Shown one piece after another: positions 1-5,960 of a stretch of DNA of 10,674 nucleotides. Source of the stretch: Bacillota bacterium (GTDB lineage Bacteria; Bacillota; Clostridia; Christensenellales; Aristaeellaceae); contig JAEZLW010000181.1 of the NCBI GenBank assembly GCA_023415145.1, positions 1 to 10,674 on the forward strand. Direction: 5' to 3'. The notes below the pieces were generated by a model. It did no database searches and was not told the origin of the DNA. It worked only from the letters and a program-made list of their open reading frames with translations. Positions within the stretch are counted from its first letter, which is position 1; each line of letters starts with the position of its first letter. The position numbers were made by a program, and so were the translations under genes.

Positions 1-80
1 TGCCAGCCGCCTATGCAGCGTACATCCTGTTTCAGGATCTGAACCAGCTTGTCAAACGCGCCAACCAGCTCAGGATGCAT
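1..80 (-). CDS. N-terminus of an unidentified protein (possibly nucleotidyltransferase), cut by left edge
   Basis: Only the first 26 codons are inside the window, reading leftwards from an ATG at 80. The protein begins MHPELVGAFDKL and runs to a Gly-Gly-Trp followed by a codon starting CA (His or Gln). An earlier in-frame ATG at 98 exists, but a GGAG (87-90) sits 6 nt before the ATG at 80, so 80 is the better start. A good extended -10 box lies upstream. A short amphipathic helix followed by a Gly-Gly-Trp segment resembles the start of nucleotidyltransferase-fold proteins, where a Gly-Ser motif would come next. That motif lies outside the window, so the family is a guess. That a gene starts here is well supported; its function is not. 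Confidence 0.5.
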   Translation of the reverse strand, partial: MHPELVGAFDKLVQILKQDVRCIGGW

Positions 81-118
81 ACGGTTCTCCTTCTCCATTT
101 GTATTGAGCATAAAACGA

Positions 119-127
119 ATTATAGCA
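119..127 (-). promoter_or_regulatory. Extended -10 promoter for the left-edge gene
   Basis: On the minus strand TGCTATAAT (127 to 119) is a perfect TATAAT with the TG dinucleotide of an extended -10. No good -35 lies 17 bp upstream (TAGCGA at 142-147), as is usual for extended -10 promoters. It sits about 40 nt before the ATG at 80 and downstream of the kamA-like stop codon at 173, so the left-edge gene can be transcribed independently. Confidence 0.5.
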
Positions 128-172
128 TAGATATTCCACGTTCGCTATTGCAAATGAAGATGAACGCCTGCA

Positions 173-1249
173 TCATAATGTTTCCGGCAGCCAACAGTCG
201 TCCGGCAGCAAGGGCAGTGACAATATTCTGCCGCATTTTTTAGGATCCTTCGCCTCGTGATATTTCAACAGCATTTCTCCGTTTGCAGCCAAACCGATAA
301 TCTCCAGCTTGCCCTCCGGATGGGACAAGCAGTACTTAAAGGATTTGCCCATGCCGCTTTGATGGGCTTTGGCCGATTCCACGATCTCAATGCCCGTCAT
401 AAGCGGGACTTGAAATTGGTTCTTGACCCCTTTGACAGGGCGGCATTGGAACACATAATAAGGCAGGCAGCCTATTGCTGTCAGACCCCTGAAAAGCTCG
501 GAAAGAACGGCAGCATCGTCATTGACGCCTCTTAATAAAACCGTCTGGTTCCTGACAACACAGCCCGCATGAAGCAAGGCCTGGACAGCACTGGCGGCCT
601 GCGGCGTGATTTCTCTGGGATGGTTGAACTGCGTCACCACATAAAGCTTTTTCCTTTTGCCATAGCTTGCAAGAAGGCCCAGCAGTTCATCATCCTCCGT
701 AATGCGCATGGGCAGCGTAACAGGCGTGCGTGTGGCCAGGCGGATCAGATCCAGATGATCGATGGCCGTCAAAGCTCTTAAATGTTTTTTGATGGTTTCA
801 TTGCCATTCATAAATGCGTCGCCGCCGGAAATCAGCACGTTGGATATCTCTTTGTGAGCGGCAATGTAGGCAAATATCTCATCCAGATGCTCCGCGATCT
901 CGTCATCGGTCAACCCTACCAGCCGTTTTCTAAAACAATGGCGGCAGTACATGGCGCACTTGTTGGTGGACAGAATGATGGCGGTTTCCCGATACTTGTG
1001 CTGCAGACCGGGGATCAGCGTGTTGGATGCTTCCCCGCTTGTATCAAAGCTGCCGTCAACGTCCATTTCATCCACGGAAGGCACGGCCATTTTCAGTATC
1101 GGATCGTTCGGATCATCAAAGTCGATCAGCGAATAATAATATTCGCTGATCAGCATGGGGTATTGATCCAGAATACTGTTCATCCTATCAACACCGGCGT
1201 CGCTCAGGCCCATGGCCTCCTTCAGGTCTTCGGCACAGGTATAAGGCAT
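173..1249 (-). CDS. KamA-family radical SAM, PLP-dependent aminomutase-like protein
   Basis: This is a homologue of lysine 2,3-aminomutase, an enzyme family that uses a [4Fe-4S] cluster, S-adenosylmethionine and PLP to move an amino group between neighbouring carbons. It reads as 358 aa from the ATG at 1249. An ATG at 1255 is in frame, but the AAAGGAG is only 1 nt from it and 7 nt from 1249. The cluster motif CAMYCRHC supplies Cys98, Cys102 and Cys105. A SAM-binding GGD (142-144) follows, and Lys314 in HPEGK is the likely PLP lysine. The two Asp residues that hold the lysine side chain in true lysine 2,3-aminomutase appear replaced by Arg270 (in QCRPVKG) and about Ser309, so lysine is an unlikely substrate. 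Length is somewhat below the roughly 400 aa of lysine 2,3-aminomutases. The family call is firm; the substrate is unknown. It is transcribed alone from a consensus promoter. Confidence 0.9.
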   Translation of the reverse strand: MPYTCAEDLKEAMGLSDAGVDRMNSILDQYPMLISEYYYSLIDFDDPNDPILKMAVPSVDEMDVDGSFDTSGEASNTLIPGLQHKYRETAIILSTNKCAMYCRHCFRKRLVGLTDDEIAEHLDEIFAYIAAHKEISNVLISGGDAFMNGNETIKKHLRALTAIDHLDLIRLATRTPVTLPMRITEDDELLGLLASYGKRKKLYVVTQFNHPREITPQAASAVQALLHAGCVVRNQTVLLRGVNDDAAVLSELFRGLTAIGCLPYYVFQCRPVKGVKNQFQVPLMTGIEIVESAKAHQSGMGKSFKYCLSHPEGKLEIIGLAANGEMLLKYHEAKDPKKCGRILSLPLLPDDCWLPETL

Positions 1250-1290
1250 GTTCATTCTCCTTTCAAGGCAGTGAAAGCTTTAATCAATAT

Positions 1291-1325
1291 ACTGACAACT
1301 CTATTATCTATTATAGATTGTCAGT
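1291..1325. promoter_or_regulatory. Inverted repeat over the -10 box of the kamA-like promoter (operator candidate)
   Basis: Perfect 8-bp arms, ACTGACAA (1291-1298) and TTGTCAGT (1318-1325), flank 19 bp. Inside is a second palindrome at 1306-1318, ATCTAT and ATAGAT around one central base, which contains the -10 box. The arrangement suits a dimeric repressor blocking RNA polymerase at an otherwise very strong promoter. No regulator gene is adjacent on the left side of the window, so its binder is unknown. Confidence 0.5.
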
Positions 1326-1338
1326 TCGCCGATGTCAA
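1310..1338 (-). promoter_or_regulatory. Perfect-consensus sigma-70-type promoter of the kamA-like gene
   Basis: On the minus strand TTGACA (1338 to 1333) and TATAAT (1315 to 1310) are separated by exactly 17 bp. Both hexamers match consensus completely. Transcription would start near 1303, giving a leader of about 55 nt before the ATG at 1249. The -10 box lies inside an inverted repeat (1291-1325). Confidence 0.75.
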
Positions 1339-1455
1339 TCAAGGACCGCTTCGCAGACTCAAGAACCTTTGTTTCGCAACATCTTTTGTCCATGACAACG
1401 CCTTGTAAAGGGTGCATGAAGATCCAGGCCATGATCCCGCGGGCCAATTCTCACT

Positions 1456-1483
1456 TTGCTAAATTCTTTTTTCGTAGTATGAT
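1456..1483 (+). promoter_or_regulatory. Probable promoter of the alpha/beta hydrolase gene
   Basis: TTGCTA (1456-1461) and TATGAT (1478-1483) are spaced by 16 bp. The -10 matches 5 of 6 and the -35 4 of 6 consensus bases. It lies about 45 nt before the hydrolase ATG and is divergent from the kamA-like promoter. The call is moderate because the -35 is imperfect. Confidence 0.4.
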
Positions 1484-1527
1484 GATGACAGGATAAGATA
1501 ACCAATGACAAAGGAGCACTTGATACA

Positions 1528-2835
1528 ATGGGCATCATGCTATTCCTAGCGGCTGCTGTTATGGAAACCGCCTTTATGGTTTTACGCCTTATTACAAAGT
1601 CGTACAAAACAAATGCCAAAAGCATAATCAACATCGCCATGCTTCCGCTTTTCGGACTGCTGCCGATATTGTCCGTCATCGGCTGGAGCTTCCGTTATTA
1701 TGTACTGGCCTCCCTATTGCTTGTACAGGCATTGGCCGGAGCGGTTCAATTGATCCGAAAAGAGAAAAAACGAAAGGCTTACAGTGCAAGACGTGCGGTA
1801 TTGAAGGCAGGCGGCAGGACAATGCTGTTCTTCCTTGCAGCGCTGCCTGCCATCCTGTTTCCGGAACACAGCATCATGAAGCCGTCAGGCAGTTATCAGG
1901 TTGCCTCGGCAGTCTATACCTATACGGATACAGCCCGCATGGAAGCTTTCGCCGGCACGGGCCAGAACAGGCGCATGAACGTGGAGTTCTGGTACCCTGA
2001 AAGCGCAGAAGGGACGTATCCGCTGATCATATTTTCCCATGGGGGCATGAGTGTAAGAACAAGCAATGAGTCGCTTTACCATGAACTGGCAAGCAACGGG
2101 TATGTGGTTTGCGCTGTCGACCACACCTACCATAGCCTGTACACAACGTTTGATGACGGGCGCAGTTTGTACATCGATATGAATTATATGCAAGAGCTGC
2201 AAAAGGAAGACGCGAGATATGACAGGAAGCAAAGCCTGGAATACTATCAAAAGTGGATGAGGCTGCGTACAGACGACATCCAGTTTGTGATGGATCAAAT
2301 CATCACGCAAGCCGGAAGCAATGAGACTGGTACGGTATACGGGCTTGTGGATGCTTCGAAAATCGGCGTAATGGGTCATTCCCTGGGCGGATCGGCTGCC
2401 CTTGGCATCGGACGCATGAGGGAGGATGTAGGCGCGGTGATTGCGCTGGAATCCCCCTTCCTATGCGACATTACAGGCGTTTTGGACGGTGAATTTGTTT
2501 TCAGGAAAGACGCCTATCCCGTGCCAGTGCTCAATGTGTATTCAGACAGCGCGTGGAGCATTCTTGATAGGCGGCCTCAGTATGCGCAGAATATCCGTCT
2601 TCTTTCAAAGACTCATGAGGATGCATTCTATGTGTACTTAAGCGGAACCGGGCATTTTTCATTGACGGATCTGGCGCTGACAAGCCCGGTATTGGTTCGC
2701 ATACTCAACGGTTTTCAATCCTCGGTGGATACAGAGTACTGCCTGAAAACGATCAACAGCGTCTGCCTTCAATTCTTTGATTGTTATCTGAAAGAAAAGG
2801 GAGAATTCACGGCTGGAGGGGTATATTTCAGATAA
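1528..2835 (+). CDS. Membrane-anchored alpha/beta hydrolase, PAF-acetylhydrolase-like
   Basis: This 435-aa protein probably hydrolyses an ester at the outer face of the membrane. The first ~115 residues hold about four hydrophobic segments (near 1-20, 33-52, 57-76, 97-112), with a basic loop at 77-92. The rest is an alpha/beta hydrolase domain. Visible parts are HGG at 171-173 (oxyanion hole), the nucleophile elbow GHSLGG with Ser285, and His376 in GTGHFSLTD. In plasma PAF-acetylhydrolases the acid is an Asp 23 residues after the Ser; here that position is Glu308 (ALESP). The order and spacing fit the PAF-AH isoform II family (Pfam PF03403). The ATG is preceded by AAAGGAG at a rather long 11 nt. 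The gene stands alone and its substrate is unknown; phospholipid, polyester or xenobiotic esters are all possible. Confidence 0.85.
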   Translation: MGIMLFLAAAVMETAFMVLRLITKSYKTNAKSIINIAMLPLFGLLPILSVIGWSFRYYVLASLLLVQALAGAVQLIRKEKKRKAYSARRAVLKAGGRTMLFFLAALPAILFPEHSIMKPSGSYQVASAVYTYTDTARMEAFAGTGQNRRMNVEFWYPESAEGTYPLIIFSHGGMSVRTSNESLYHELASNGYVVCAVDHTYHSLYTTFDDGRSLYIDMNYMQELQKEDARYDRKQSLEYYQKWMRLRTDDIQFVMDQIITQAGSNETGTVYGLVDASKIGVMGHSLGGSAALGIGRMREDVGAVIALESPFLCDITGVLDGEFVFRKDAYPVPVLNVYSDSAWSILDRRPQYAQNIRLLSKTHEDAFYVYLSGTGHFSLTDLALTSPVLVRILNGFQSSVDTEYCLKTINSVCLQFFDCYLKEKGEFTAGGVYFR

Positions 2836-2988
2836 GCACGCAGTGTATCCACGTGCATTGGATGCTTCATCCTCCCCCTTGATTTTCACAAAATCAAGGC
2901 CTATTTCATCTTTGACTTCACGGCGTATGGTATCGAATATGCTTGCAAATTCCCTTATTTCCCCCGCGGATATCTCAAGCATTGCCAT
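2836..2988 (-). pseudogene. Remnant of a Nudix hydrolase with a mutated Nudix box
   Basis: Reading leftwards from an ATG at 2988, residues 9-31 (2964 to 2896) match the 23-residue Nudix pattern GX5EX7REUXEEXGU in length and spacing: Gly9, Arg23-Glu24-Val25, Glu28, Gly30 and Leu31 are present. The first conserved Glu is Ala15 and the first Glu of the EE pair is Asp27. The following segment, to about residue 44, still looks like a Nudix strand. The N-terminal strands that should precede the box are missing, stop codons lie just upstream in other frames, and the reading frame continues only as the antisense of the hydrolase gene. The ribosome binding site is poor. I read it as a decayed fragment, not a working 109-aa gene. 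Confidence 0.55.
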
Positions 2989-3031
2989 CTTTCCACATCC
3001 CTTACAACTATATGATGCAGGGGTATATGTC

Positions 3032-3055
3032 TTGTTTCATACAAACAATTGTTTG
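3032..3055. promoter_or_regulatory. TTGTTT/AAACAA palindromic cluster upstream of the glsB-like gene
   Basis: CAAACAATTGTTTG (3042-3055) is a perfect 14-bp palindrome. A further TTGTTT at 3032-3037 forms a second inverted pair with AAACAA at 3043-3048. The cluster sits 58 bp before the ATG at 3113, in the leader of the glsB-AHSA1 pair and behind the Nudix remnant. It could be an operator. I could not assign clear -35 and -10 boxes near it. Confidence 0.35.
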
Positions 3056-3112
3056 GTAACATATATCATAGGACCACTTTTTAATTGATTATACAAGAAA
3101 GAGGTGGCTCAT

Positions 3113-3361
3113 ATGAATCTTATCGGCTGGCTTATCCTTGGCGCTTTGGCCGGATGGATTGCCAGCATGTTCACCGGCAACAACCGCCGGATGGGTCTTG
3201 CTGCCAACATCATCGTCGGCGTTATCGGCTCTTCCATCGGTGGGTTTGTATTCAATCTCCTGGGCGGTAAAGGTGTAACAGGGCTCAACCTTTGGAGTCT
3301 CATCGTGGCGGTGGTTGGTTCCGTGATTCTGCTGGCCATTGTTAATCGCATTCAAAAATAG
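3113..3361 (+). CDS. GlsB/YeaQ/YmgE-family small membrane stress protein
   Basis: This 82-aa, almost wholly hydrophobic protein belongs to the transglycosylase-associated/GlsB family (Pfam PF04226), small integral membrane proteins often linked to general stress. Three membrane segments are visible, near residues 3-19, 29-48 and 58-77, with a short basic loop GNNRRMG after the first and Gly-rich helices (GVIGSSIGG) typical of the family. I chose the ATG at 3113 because AGAGGTG lies 6 nt upstream. The in-frame GTG at 3104 overlaps that ribosome binding site. It is followed after 22 nt by an AHSA1-like gene, with which it probably shares a transcript ending at the terminator near 3855. Molecular function is not established even for the family. 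Confidence 0.88.
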   Translation: MNLIGWLILGALAGWIASMFTGNNRRMGLAANIIVGVIGSSIGGFVFNLLGGKGVTGLNLWSLIVAVVGSVILLAIVNRIQK

Positions 3362-3383
3362 CGTCAAAAGAAGGGCGGAACAT

Positions 3384-3809
3384 ATGCGTTCGGATAAAAC
3401 TGAAATCACGGTAAAAGCTACCGTCAATGCCCGAGTGGAAAAAGTATGGGAGTGCTGGACTGACCCCAAACATATCGTAAACTGGAATCATGCCTCGGAT
3501 GACTGGCATTCGCCCTATGCCCAAAATGACTTGAGGATAGGCGGAAAGTTTCTTTTCAGAATGGAAGCGAAGGATGGAAGCGAAGGATTCGATTTTTCCG
3601 GCGTATATGATGAAGTACAGCCGCATAAGGTTATATCGCTTGTCATGGGTGACGGCAGAAACGTCAAAACCATCTTTGTCAGCCAGGGAAGCAAAACGGA
3701 AATCATGGAAACCTTTGATGCCGAAAACGTCTACTCCGTTGAACAGCAGCGAAGCGGATGGCAAGCCATATTAGATAACTTCAAAAGGTACGCGGAACAA
3801 TCCGGCTGA
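3384..3809 (+). CDS. AHSA1/SRPBCC-family protein (START-like fold)
   Basis: This 141-aa protein belongs to the AHSA1 branch of the SRPBCC/START-like superfamily, whose members form a helix-grip pocket that binds hydrophobic ligands. Recognisable features are the first strand and helix with VEKVWECWTDP (residues 18-28), the Trp-rich NWNHASDDWHSP (34-44), a GGKF turn (53-56), the conserved EAKDGS-GFDF stretch (61-71), the YDEVQPHKVI strand (75-84) and the C-terminal helix with GWQAILDNFKRY (125-136). The ATG at 3384 follows AGAAGGGCGG; longer in-frame upstream codons would overlap the previous gene. It is the second gene of a pair with the glsB-like gene and is followed by a terminator. The ligand is unknown. 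Confidence 0.88.
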   Translation: MRSDKTEITVKATVNARVEKVWECWTDPKHIVNWNHASDDWHSPYAQNDLRIGGKFLFRMEAKDGSEGFDFSGVYDEVQPHKVISLVMGDGRNVKTIFVSQGSKTEIMETFDAENVYSVEQQRSGWQAILDNFKRYAEQSG

Positions 3810-3829
3810 TAGCCATAGCGAAGCGAAAG

Positions 3830-3859
3830 CCCCTATCCAACATGGACAGGGGTTTTTTT
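3830..3859 (+). terminator. Intrinsic terminator after the glsB-AHSA1 pair
   Basis: CCCCTATCC (3830-3838) pairs with GGACAGGGG (3844-3852) around the loop AACAT, with one A-C mismatch, and is followed by seven T (3853-3859). It closes the plus-strand pair. Read from the minus strand the hairpin is followed only by CTTTC, so it should terminate the DUF1801 transcript less efficiently. Confidence 0.85.
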
Positions 3860-3871
3860 CGTTTGAAAGAA

Positions 3872-4261
3872 TTACTTTTTTGCTTTCGCCTTTTCTGCCG
3901 CCCAGGCTTCGTTTTCCGCCACGCGGAATCTCACGATCCTCTGAATCAGTTCTAGGGGCAGCGGCCTTGCGTATGGAAATTGTATGGCACCCTTGGAGGT
4001 TTTGTATTCCGTTAATTCCGGTAAAAAATGCTCCACGCCGCTTGCCCCCGGATAAATTCCCAGGTGGTTTTTGTTGCCCGCAAAATGGATCAGATTTCCG
4101 TGATGATAAAACGTAGGCATCTGCCAGCTTAATTTTTCCGATGCCTGCGGCGCTGCTTCACGGATGGCCAATCTTACGGTTTGCATGACAGACTGAATCT
4201 CCGGAGGGAATTGAGAAATATATTCGTCAATGTTTTTTGGCGCTGCATGATTGTTTTCCAA
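3872..4261 (-). CDS. DUF1801 (YdhG-like) family protein, TTG start
   Basis: This 129-aa protein has the DUF1801 pattern (Pfam PF08818). It has an opening helix IDEYISQFPPEIQSVM (11-26), then SEKLSWQMPTF (41-51) where the family has a conserved Pro, a central strand GIYPG (68-72), and the closing KGAIQFP...PLPLELIQRIVRFR (90-113). The C-terminus is Ala/Lys rich. No ATG fits; translation probably starts at TTG 4261, preceded by AAGGAGG at 7 nt, an ideal distance. It follows the araC-like gene by 25 nt on the same strand, so the two are probably co-transcribed. The biochemical role of the family is poorly defined, and nothing links it directly to sugar use apart from this position. Confidence 0.87.
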   Translation of the reverse strand: MENNHAAPKNIDEYISQFPPEIQSVMQTVRLAIREAAPQASEKLSWQMPTFYHHGNLIHFAGNKNHLGIYPGASGVEHFLPELTEYKTSKGAIQFPYARPLPLELIQRIVRFRVAENEAWAAEKAKAKK

Positions 4262-4286
4262 GTTTCTTCCTCCTTGTGTAAATTGA

Positions 4287-5057
4287 TTAGTCCTTCCACT
4301 TTTGCTTGAGCCGGTAGTAGGTAGAATAATTGTCGAACCCTGCCTTGTAGGCGGCTTCTGCAGCCGGCATGCCTACGGCACGGAGGTGCTCGGCATAAAC
4401 GATGCGCTTTTGCCGCACATATTCCATCACCGACCGGCCGGTTGCCTTGGTGAAAATGCGGTTGATCTGGTTCTTGCTCATGAAAAATTGCTGGGACAGC
4501 ATGTCCAGTGTTATTTTTTGCGAAAAATTGGTATTGATGTGCGCTATGATTTTTTGCGGAAGCGACATTTCCACAGAGCTTTCGTCCCGCGGCTTGATTG
4601 CATTGTAGATGTTCAATATCTGTGACAGCATGGCCACCAGCCTCGCGTTGACTGCCGGACCGGAAAGCTCATCGGGATAGGCATAACAGGCTTGCAATGC
4701 ATTCAATTCATAAAGAATGGCGTGTGCATCTTCCAGAAAAATGGCGGATGAGTGAAAAGGCCGCATCAAATGCATTCTGATTTTTTCAGGAATCAGGCTT
4801 GCATCAAAATGCAATGTAAAGCGTTCATACTTGTCCGCTGTCTTCACGCGGCATTCGTGAAAGGTACCAGGTGCCATCAAAAGCATGCTGTTGGGCTTGG
4901 GCGTAAACAGTACGCCGTTTACCAGGTATTCCACCGACCCGCTGATAAAATAATAAATTTCATAAACAGGATGGCAATGAAGCTTATACGTTACAGATAC
5001 ATCAAAGGAAACATTGTGGGTCGCGTTGACATGGTCCAAGAAAAACTGCTGCATCAT
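4287..5057 (-). CDS. AraC-family transcriptional regulator of the adjacent sugar operon
   Basis: This 256-aa protein has a sugar-binding cupin N-terminal half and two helix-turn-helix motifs at the C-terminus. The cupin part shows HCHP (27-30) with a tyrosine-rich strand EIYYFISG and a later MAPGTFHE (61-68). The first DNA-binding helix pair is around 183-203 (TLDMLSQQFFMSKNQINRIF) and the second around 232-252, including the conserved AGFDNYSTYYRLK. It stops soon after the second HTH, so the usual last helix is short. The start is the first of two adjacent ATGs, 9 nt after AAGGGG. It is divergent from the epimerase-transporter operon, with paired binding-site-like repeats between them. It therefore probably activates that operon when sugar is present and controls its own promoter. 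The ligand is unknown. Confidence 0.93.
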   Translation of the reverse strand: MMQQFFLDHVNATHNVSFDVSVTYKLHCHPVYEIYYFISGSVEYLVNGVLFTPKPNSMLLMAPGTFHECRVKTADKYERFTLHFDASLIPEKIRMHLMRPFHSSAIFLEDAHAILYELNALQACYAYPDELSGPAVNARLVAMLSQILNIYNAIKPRDESSVEMSLPQKIIAHINTNFSQKITLDMLSQQFFMSKNQINRIFTKATGRSVMEYVRQKRIVYAEHLRAVGMPAAEAAYKAGFDNYSTYYRLKQKWKD

Positions 5058-5088
5058 GTATACAAGCCCCTTTATTCACTGTGATATC

Positions 5089-5117
5089 ATTCTACCCCTG
5101 AATGGTGCGCAATGCAA
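5089..5117 (-). promoter_or_regulatory. araC-like gene promoter
   Basis: On the minus strand TTGCAT (5117 to 5112) and TAGAAT (5094 to 5089) are 17 bp apart. The -10 has 5 of 6 consensus bases; the -35 is weak. The -35 lies within the left AATGCAAT box, so binding of the regulator there would be expected to block this promoter. Confidence 0.45.
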
Positions 5118-5139
5118 TATAAACAATGAAAAATGCAAT
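5106..5139. repeat. Two AATGCAAT boxes 21 bp apart (AraC-type half sites)
   Basis: AATGCAAT occurs at 5111-5118 and again at 5132-5139, each preceded by TG three bases earlier, giving TG-N3-AATGCAAT with a 21-bp period. Direct repeats two helical turns apart are the usual target of AraC-family proteins. They lie between the regulator and the operon it faces. Confidence 0.6.
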
Positions 5140-5149
5140 GTACATTGCA
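5134..5149. promoter_or_regulatory. 16-bp perfect palindrome TGCAATGTACATTGCA
   Basis: This is an exact palindrome overlapping the right AATGCAAT box, so the box also has an inverted partner. It ends about 27 bp before the putative -10 of the epimerase operon, the right place for an activator that replaces a missing -35. Confidence 0.6.
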
Positions 5150-5175
5150 CGAAAAACAGCGTAGACTTTTGTCAT

Positions 5176-5181
5176 CATAAT
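5176..5181 (+). promoter_or_regulatory. -10 element of the sugar operon promoter
   Basis: CATAAT lies 17 nt before the epimerase ATG, so the transcript leader would be short. The region 17 bp upstream of it (AAAAAC, 5153-5158) is nothing like a -35. Lack of a -35 next to the palindrome suggests dependence on the AraC-type activator. This is an inference from position. Confidence 0.35.
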
Positions 5182-5197
5182 AGTAGGAGAATACAAT

Positions 5198-5959
5198 ATG
5201 CTGCTTGGCGCTCAATGCTATACGGTACGGGCATTTACCCAGACTGAGCGGGATTTTCGCATTGCAATGGAAAAGATTGCTGCCATCGGGTATGCCTCCG
5301 TGCAACTTTCTGCGATTGGGCCCATAGATCCCAAAATCCTAAGAAGCATCTGTTACGAAAACGGCCTGGCTATCGTATTGACACATACAAACCCCGAACG
5401 GATTCTGACGGATACGGATGCAGTAATCAGGGAGCACGACATACTGGGCTGCAATTATATCGGCATTGGCTCCATGCCCGATCGTTACCGCAATGAGGAC
5501 TGGATTGAATACTTCGCGGCGGATTACAAAGCCCCGGCCCAAAAGATACGCGATGCCGGCAAGCTGCTCATGTACCACAATCACAATTTCGAATGGGAAC
5601 GGCTCAAAAGTGGAAAGACCCTGATGGATGTTTTGCTTGATTCCATGCCGGATGACTTGATGGGCGTTACACTGGACACCTACTGGGTGCAGGCGGCGGG
5701 GGCGGACCTATACGCATGGATCGAAAAGCTTCAAAACCGCATCCCCTGCGTGCATCTGAAGGATATGGCGGTAAAGGGTTTCGAGCAGCGGATGGCTGCA
5801 GTGGGCGAGGGCAACCTTGATTTCCCCAAAATTCTAACGCTATTGAAGCAGCTTAACAAAACAAAACACATACTGGTGGAACAGGACAATTGTTATGGCG
5901 ACAGCCCCTTTGCCTGTTTACAGCGAAGCTACAATTACGTGAAAGGGCTTGGATATTAA
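5198..5959 (+). CDS. Sugar phosphate isomerase/epimerase-like TIM-barrel protein
   Basis: This 253-aa protein is of the xylose isomerase-like/AP endonuclease 2 TIM-barrel family (Pfam PF01261), whose members act on sugars, inositols or keto-sugars with a divalent metal. The barrel is complete: LGAQCYTVR at the first strand, GYASVQLSAIG (31-41), YHNHNFEW (126-133), GVTLDTYW (156-163), VHLKD (185-189), GEGN (203-206) and ILVEQD (225-230). Likely metal ligands are Glu132, Asp160, His186 and Glu228, placed as in tagatose epimerase-type enzymes. The ATG follows AGGAG at 8 nt. It is the first gene of the operon, and its stop lies next to the start of the oxidoreductase gene, so the two are translationally coupled and probably act on the same substrate. 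Isomerase, dehydratase or keto-sugar lyase activity cannot be told apart by sequence. Confidence 0.9.
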   Translation: MLLGAQCYTVRAFTQTERDFRIAMEKIAAIGYASVQLSAIGPIDPKILRSICYENGLAIVLTHTNPERILTDTDAVIREHDILGCNYIGIGSMPDRYRNEDWIEYFAADYKAPAQKIRDAGKLLMYHNHNFEWERLKSGKTLMDVLLDSMPDDLMGVTLDTYWVQAAGADLYAWIEKLQNRIPCVHLKDMAVKGFEQRMAAVGEGNLDFPKILTLLKQLNKTKHILVEQDNCYGDSPFACLQRSYNYVKGLGY

Positions 5960-5960
5960 A

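Noticed and set aside
782..1408. 208-codon open frame on the plus strand opposite the kamA-like gene
   Set aside because: It is antisense to a gene with intact catalytic motifs, and its product shows no recognisable domain.
1359..1679. 106-codon minus-strand frame upstream of the kamA-like gene
   Set aside because: Most of it is antisense to the membrane segments of the hydrolase, it has no ribosome binding site of note, and it would run through the hydrolase promoter.
2659..2835. C-terminal part of the 109-codon frame containing the Nudix box
   Set aside because: This part is antisense to the C-terminus of the hydrolase and shows no Nudix-like pattern, so only 2836-2988 was kept as a remnant.
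3339..3383. Upstream extension of the AHSA1-like protein by 15 residues
   Set aside because: It would overlap the end of the glsB-like gene, while the ATG at 3384 has its own ribosome binding site and matches the family's usual N-terminus.
3561..3586. 13-bp tandem duplication (ATGGAAGCGAAGG twice) in the AHSA1-like gene
   Set aside because: A 13-bp insertion would shift the frame, yet the encoded EAKDGS-GFDF stretch is the expected family sequence, so the repeat is chance codon similarity and not a recent duplication.
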